36,237 bases of DNA. It comes from Porphyromonadaceae bacterium UBA3318. Its GTDB lineage: Bacteria > Bacteroidota > Bacteroidia > Bacteroidales > Muribaculaceae. The stretch covers positions 1 to 36,237 of the forward strand of contig DESI01000025.1 in NCBI GenBank assembly GCA_002361235.1, written 5' to 3'. Both the position numbers and the translations under genes were made by a program. Below, one piece after another: positions 33,620 to 36,237 of the stretch. Position 1 is the first letter of the stretch, and every line of letters starts with the position of its first letter. The notes under the pieces are model-generated. The model did not search any database, had not been told where the DNA came from, and saw nothing but the letters and a program-made list of their open reading frames with translations.

Positions 33620-35449
33620 TTATTTCAGGATTTTGCGCGTAGAGCCGTCGGACATTATCACGATGTTGACGCCCTTTACGAAGTCATTGTGCTGCACGCC
33701 GTTCAAGTCGTAGATGGCCTTGACGGTAATATCCTTGTCAATCACATTGTTTGTAATGCCCGATCCGGGAGTATAGCCGTCTGAAACCTTGCGGTAGTTG
33801 GTGTTGTAGACCTGAGCCTTATCCCAGTTCACTGTAACACTGTTACCGTACTTCATGGTCTCATATTCCGTGACCACTGCCTGTACGCGCAGATTCTGCA
33901 GGTCATACTCTGGTTTCAGATTGAACTCATAAGTAAAGGTGAATTCATTATCATCGTTCCAGATGATAGGTTCACCCCATGTGGAATTTGCAGCGCGTGT
34001 CACATTCTGGTGAAGATATGATGCGTTTGCGCCAGCCTGACTAACGGGCTTGACATTGTCCTCGACCAGATATACGGTCAGACGTCCGTTGTCTTGCAGA
34101 ATGTCGGAGACGCGCTTAACTGTACAGGTGACTTCCAGTTTTGTGGCATTCGCTTCTGGGGTATTGAAATCGACATACACGCCTATCAAAGAAGCCTCAT
34201 TAACCTGCTGGTCCAGTAAATCGGTCATTATTGATACGGGGTCTGGGAAAAATATAGGTGCCGTGTATTTCTTTTTATTGTAAGTGCTTTCTACAGATAC
34301 TCGGTCTACGGCAAATCCAGGACAGAATACATAATTGTCTCTTGCCGGAAGGTTATACAATAGTTGTAAATTGTTATCCACGCTAATAGCGAAGTCATCA
34401 CCTACATGATGGCATAGGGCGTCGACTTTGCCTGCGTATGCGGGGTATTCTTGAATCTGGTGAATCAATTCGGCTCCTACAGGACAGCCCGGGCACCACT
34501 CTCCGGTGAATTCATCTATAAGAACGCGTTTTGCAAAAGTCCGTTCCACTACTGAGAATGAGCCGACATCCTTGAGTTCGTTATTTGCCAGGAATTCATC
34601 GGTACCATTGCCGAGCTTGGTTATCTTTATGTAATTTACATTATATTTATCAGGATTCAGTCCGGTGATGGGTGCCTCGATCCGGAGAGAAACTACAGCC
34701 TTTTGGCCGGCAGGAATTATGTCAGTGCTGGTAACCGTGACGGGATCCAGCCCTTCGATTCCGACCTCGAATGTAAGGCCTTCAATCTGTTTTGTGCCTT
34801 GATTCATGACTGTCGCATCGCAGGAAACAGAACCTTTTGTCAATGAGAAATACTTAAAAATGGAAGCATTGACGAGCATAGCGTCAAAGCCGCAACGTTT
34901 GTCGCCGCTGACAAGGCCGTCGATGCAAAGTGTACCCTGGATGTCTGTGTTGTTCCACGCTTTGCCGGGAGCCTGAGTCCATGAGGCGTCAGGACAAGGG
35001 GTAGGAGTGTACGAGATGATTTTGCAATGGTTCTTCTGTTCCCATGTAACACCGATATAGAAACCCTTGTCGCTGATTGTATAAGGAGAGGTAAGAGACA
35101 CCTTGTTCCAATCTCGGTTGTAAATGCTGGTTAGGGACAACGTTGAACTTTCAGCCACGTTAGGACCGTCCAGACTTTCACGAACCCAAACCTTGCAGGA
35201 TGTCATATTTACGCGGGATTGCACATAGAAAGACACTGCGTTGAGTTTGTCGCCGCTCATGGTTTTTGCGAAATCGGCGGAGATATGGATAGCGGCGCTG
35301 GCTGTAGCCCCGTTATCAGAATATTCTAATGCTGTGGCATTTGTATTGTCTCCGTGGGCAAAGCCCAGCGTGAAGTCGTCGGCTGAGGCTCCGAAAGACG
35401 TAGCCATAGCCATGCCGAGCGACAGGAATAGTGTTGACAGTTTGTTCAT
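33620..35449 (-). CDS. Secreted Omp28-like protein with CxxC domain and C-terminal sorting-like tail
   Basis: A 609-residue exported protein. The signal peptide is MNKLSTLFLSLGMAMATSFG with cleavage near ASA-DD. Residues 25-200 form a beta-rich domain of the kind that binds or decorates surfaces. Residues 205-300 look like a CARDB/Ig-like domain (VMNQGTKQIEGLTFEVGIEG). From about 306 an Omp28-type thioredoxin-like domain begins with LIDEFTGEWCPGCPVGAELI (C319, C322). The last ~35 residues (AIYDLNGVQHNDFVKGVNIV, then DGSTRKILK) match the C-terminal segment common on Bacteroidales secreted proteins, similar to type IX sorting signals. It starts 24 bases after the stop of the upstream secreted protein, so the two are probably co-transcribed. 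Confidence 0.85.
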   Translation of the reverse strand: MNKLSTLFLSLGMAMATSFGASADDFTLGFAHGDNTNATALEYSDNGATASAAIHISADFAKTMSGDKLNAVSFYVQSRVNMTSCKVWVRESLDGPNVAESSTLSLTSIYNRDWNKVSLTSPYTISDKGFYIGVTWEQKNHCKIISYTPTPCPDASWTQAPGKAWNNTDIQGTLCIDGLVSGDKRCGFDAMLVNASIFKYFSLTKGSVSCDATVMNQGTKQIEGLTFEVGIEGLDPVTVTSTDIIPAGQKAVVSLRIEAPITGLNPDKYNVNYIKITKLGNGTDEFLANNELKDVGSFSVVERTFAKRVLIDEFTGEWCPGCPVGAELIHQIQEYPAYAGKVDALCHHVGDDFAISVDNNLQLLYNLPARDNYVFCPGFAVDRVSVESTYNKKKYTAPIFFPDPVSIMTDLLDQQVNEASLIGVYVDFNTPEANATKLEVTCTVKRVSDILQDNGRLTVYLVEDNVKPVSQAGANASYLHQNVTRAANSTWGEPIIWNDDNEFTFTYEFNLKPEYDLQNLRVQAVVTEYETMKYGNSVTVNWDKAQVYNTNYRKVSDGYTPGSGITNNVIDKDITVKAIYDLNGVQHNDFVKGVNIVIMSDGSTRKILK

Positions 35450-35473
35450 ATTGCGGTATGGTTTGATTAATTA

Positions 35474-36157
35474 TTATTTAACCAGGATCTTGCCTGCGTT
35501 TTGGCCGAGGCGGTAGATGTAGATGCCCTTGGCTATGTTGGCGAGGGACATCGAGCCGTAGCCGTTCACGGCGGCGTCAAGTACGATGCGGCCGTTGGTG
35601 TCGCACAGGGTGAGGTTACAGGGCTTGCTGACGTTGTATATCAGTTCACCGTTGGCGTAAGCTACGTTGCGGTCGCCATCCACTACGGCGGCGATACCGC
35701 TTCCGTCGGCATTCAGTACGATGGTATACGTCAGATCTTCGTAGCCTTGAACGTCACTCTCAATAGTAAAGACGGTGGTGATGTTCTTGGGAAGAAGTGC
35801 CTGATCGGTTACATCCTTGTTGATGTATTCGAACTCAAGATTAGTCTTTGTGTTAGGTTTGAGTTCAATGTCTTCTTTAACTACTGTTGTACCGGGATTA
35901 CACGTCCCACCGATACAAAGCTGAATTGTCTGGCCAGACGTACATTTGGCCGTGATGTTCACCATTGCGTCTACTGTGCTCATTAATTCCAGCCCCGGGT
36001 CGATCATATATCCACCCAGGTCGTAGTCCGTGATGGTGTTGAAGGTGTAGGTGCCGTCGATGTCCAGCTTCTGCTCGCCCATGTACATGTCGATGGCGGC
36101 GTTGGCGGTGAGTGCGCCAGGCAGAAGCGCTAATGCTAAGAGTAAATGTTTCTTCAT
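35474..36157 (-). CDS. Secreted hypothetical protein with C-terminal sorting-like domain
   Basis: A 227-residue exported protein. Signal peptide MKKHLLLALALLPGALTANA. The mature part (20-150) is beta-rich with a cysteine pair near residues 92 and 101 (IQLCIGGTCNPG). The C-terminal ~75 residues (GSGIAAVVDGDRNVAYANGE, then NVSKPCNLTLCDTNGRIVLD, ending IAKGIYIYRLGQNAGKILVK) form a domain with the type IX secretion type A layout: strand-DxxGR-strand-GxYxxR-KxxxK. No enzymatic motif is visible. It lies just upstream of the Omp28-like gene in the same direction, and they may act together at the cell surface. I found no clear promoter before the window edge. Confidence 0.8.
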   Translation of the reverse strand: MKKHLLLALALLPGALTANAAIDMYMGEQKLDIDGTYTFNTITDYDLGGYMIDPGLELMSTVDAMVNITAKCTSGQTIQLCIGGTCNPGTTVVKEDIELKPNTKTNLEFEYINKDVTDQALLPKNITTVFTIESDVQGYEDLTYTIVLNADGSGIAAVVDGDRNVAYANGELIYNVSKPCNLTLCDTNGRIVLDAAVNGYGSMSLANIAKGIYIYRLGQNAGKILVK

Positions 36158-36183
36158 ATTGTGGTGTTTTGGTTTAGTTAAAA

Positions 36184-36205
36184 ACGGGAAGGAGCTGAGC
36201 TCCTT
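36184..36205 (-). terminator. Possible terminator of an upstream minus-strand gene
   Basis: AAGGAGCT-G-AGCTCCTT is a 17-base palindrome. Read on the minus strand it is followed by CCCGTTTTTAAC. The stem is short and the T-run starts four bases late, so this is tentative. A second hairpin (CTCCG-CGCTA-CGGAG) lies at about 36217-36231. Confidence 0.35.
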
Positions 36206-36237
36206 AACAGAACGGCTCCGCGCTACGGAGAGAGGCC

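Noticed and set aside
33431..33784. 117-codon plus-strand frame
   Set aside because: It consists of the duplicated 25-mer translated twice and then antisense of the Omp28-like gene, with no protein features.

Overview
The window is most likely chromosomal DNA from a Bacteroidales bacterium, and the gene complement looks like the Muribaculaceae/Bacteroides side of that order. The basis is as follows. Genes lack strong Shine-Dalgarno sites. Several have the Bacteroidetes promoter form TTTG-N19/20-TAnnTTTG. Lysine/cell-wall synthesis runs through dapL. Glutamine synthetase is the type III form. DUF6249, DUF6377, DUF5106, Omp28-like and C-terminal sorting-like domains are all typical of the phylum. 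Family-level placement is an inference.

Layout. 1-2450: an EF-G paralogue (EF-G2 type) whose GTPase histidine is replaced, flanked by copies of a short TCTCCTGTTCTCCTGTC-like repeat. 2756-4043: a tightly coupled membrane protein / ECF sigma factor / small membrane protein trio, convergent with a complete ferritin (4150-4632). 4852-13884: forward-strand metabolic genes (dicarboxylate/amino-acid symporter, dapF, dapL, glnN, a class I aminotransferase, a flavodiiron protein, a DedA protein), then rpe. 14.6-17.2 kb: an accessory stretch with long hairpins, a lipoprotein, an antitoxin with a recently broken YafQ-type toxin, a flavin reductase, and tail fragments of a probable histidine kinase and an ABC permease.

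28416 down to 17231 (minus strand): twelve genes with gaps of at most 49 bases, and many overlaps, read from one recognisable promoter at 28475-28506. They are a BadF-type sugar kinase, SGNH hydrolase, DUF5106 thioredoxin-like protein, DoxX, mnmA, a bifunctional nuclease, argR, an ArgC homologue lacking its catalytic cysteine and histidine, a tail-less SSB, speA, truA and ligA. 28510-28901: a gene-free ~390-bp element made of nested inverted repeats, sitting between this operon and a divergent membrane-anchored DUF6377 regulator (28982-30694). The regulator is followed by a secreted GH3 glycosidase with its own promoter. The end of the window holds a repeat-rich intergenic region and two minus-strand secreted proteins, one with an Omp28/thioredoxin-like CxxC domain.

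The items most worth following are the 390-bp nested palindrome, the ArgC-like probable pseudoenzyme coupled to argR, the broken YafQ toxin in which every family motif is still readable, and the EF-G2 paralogue.
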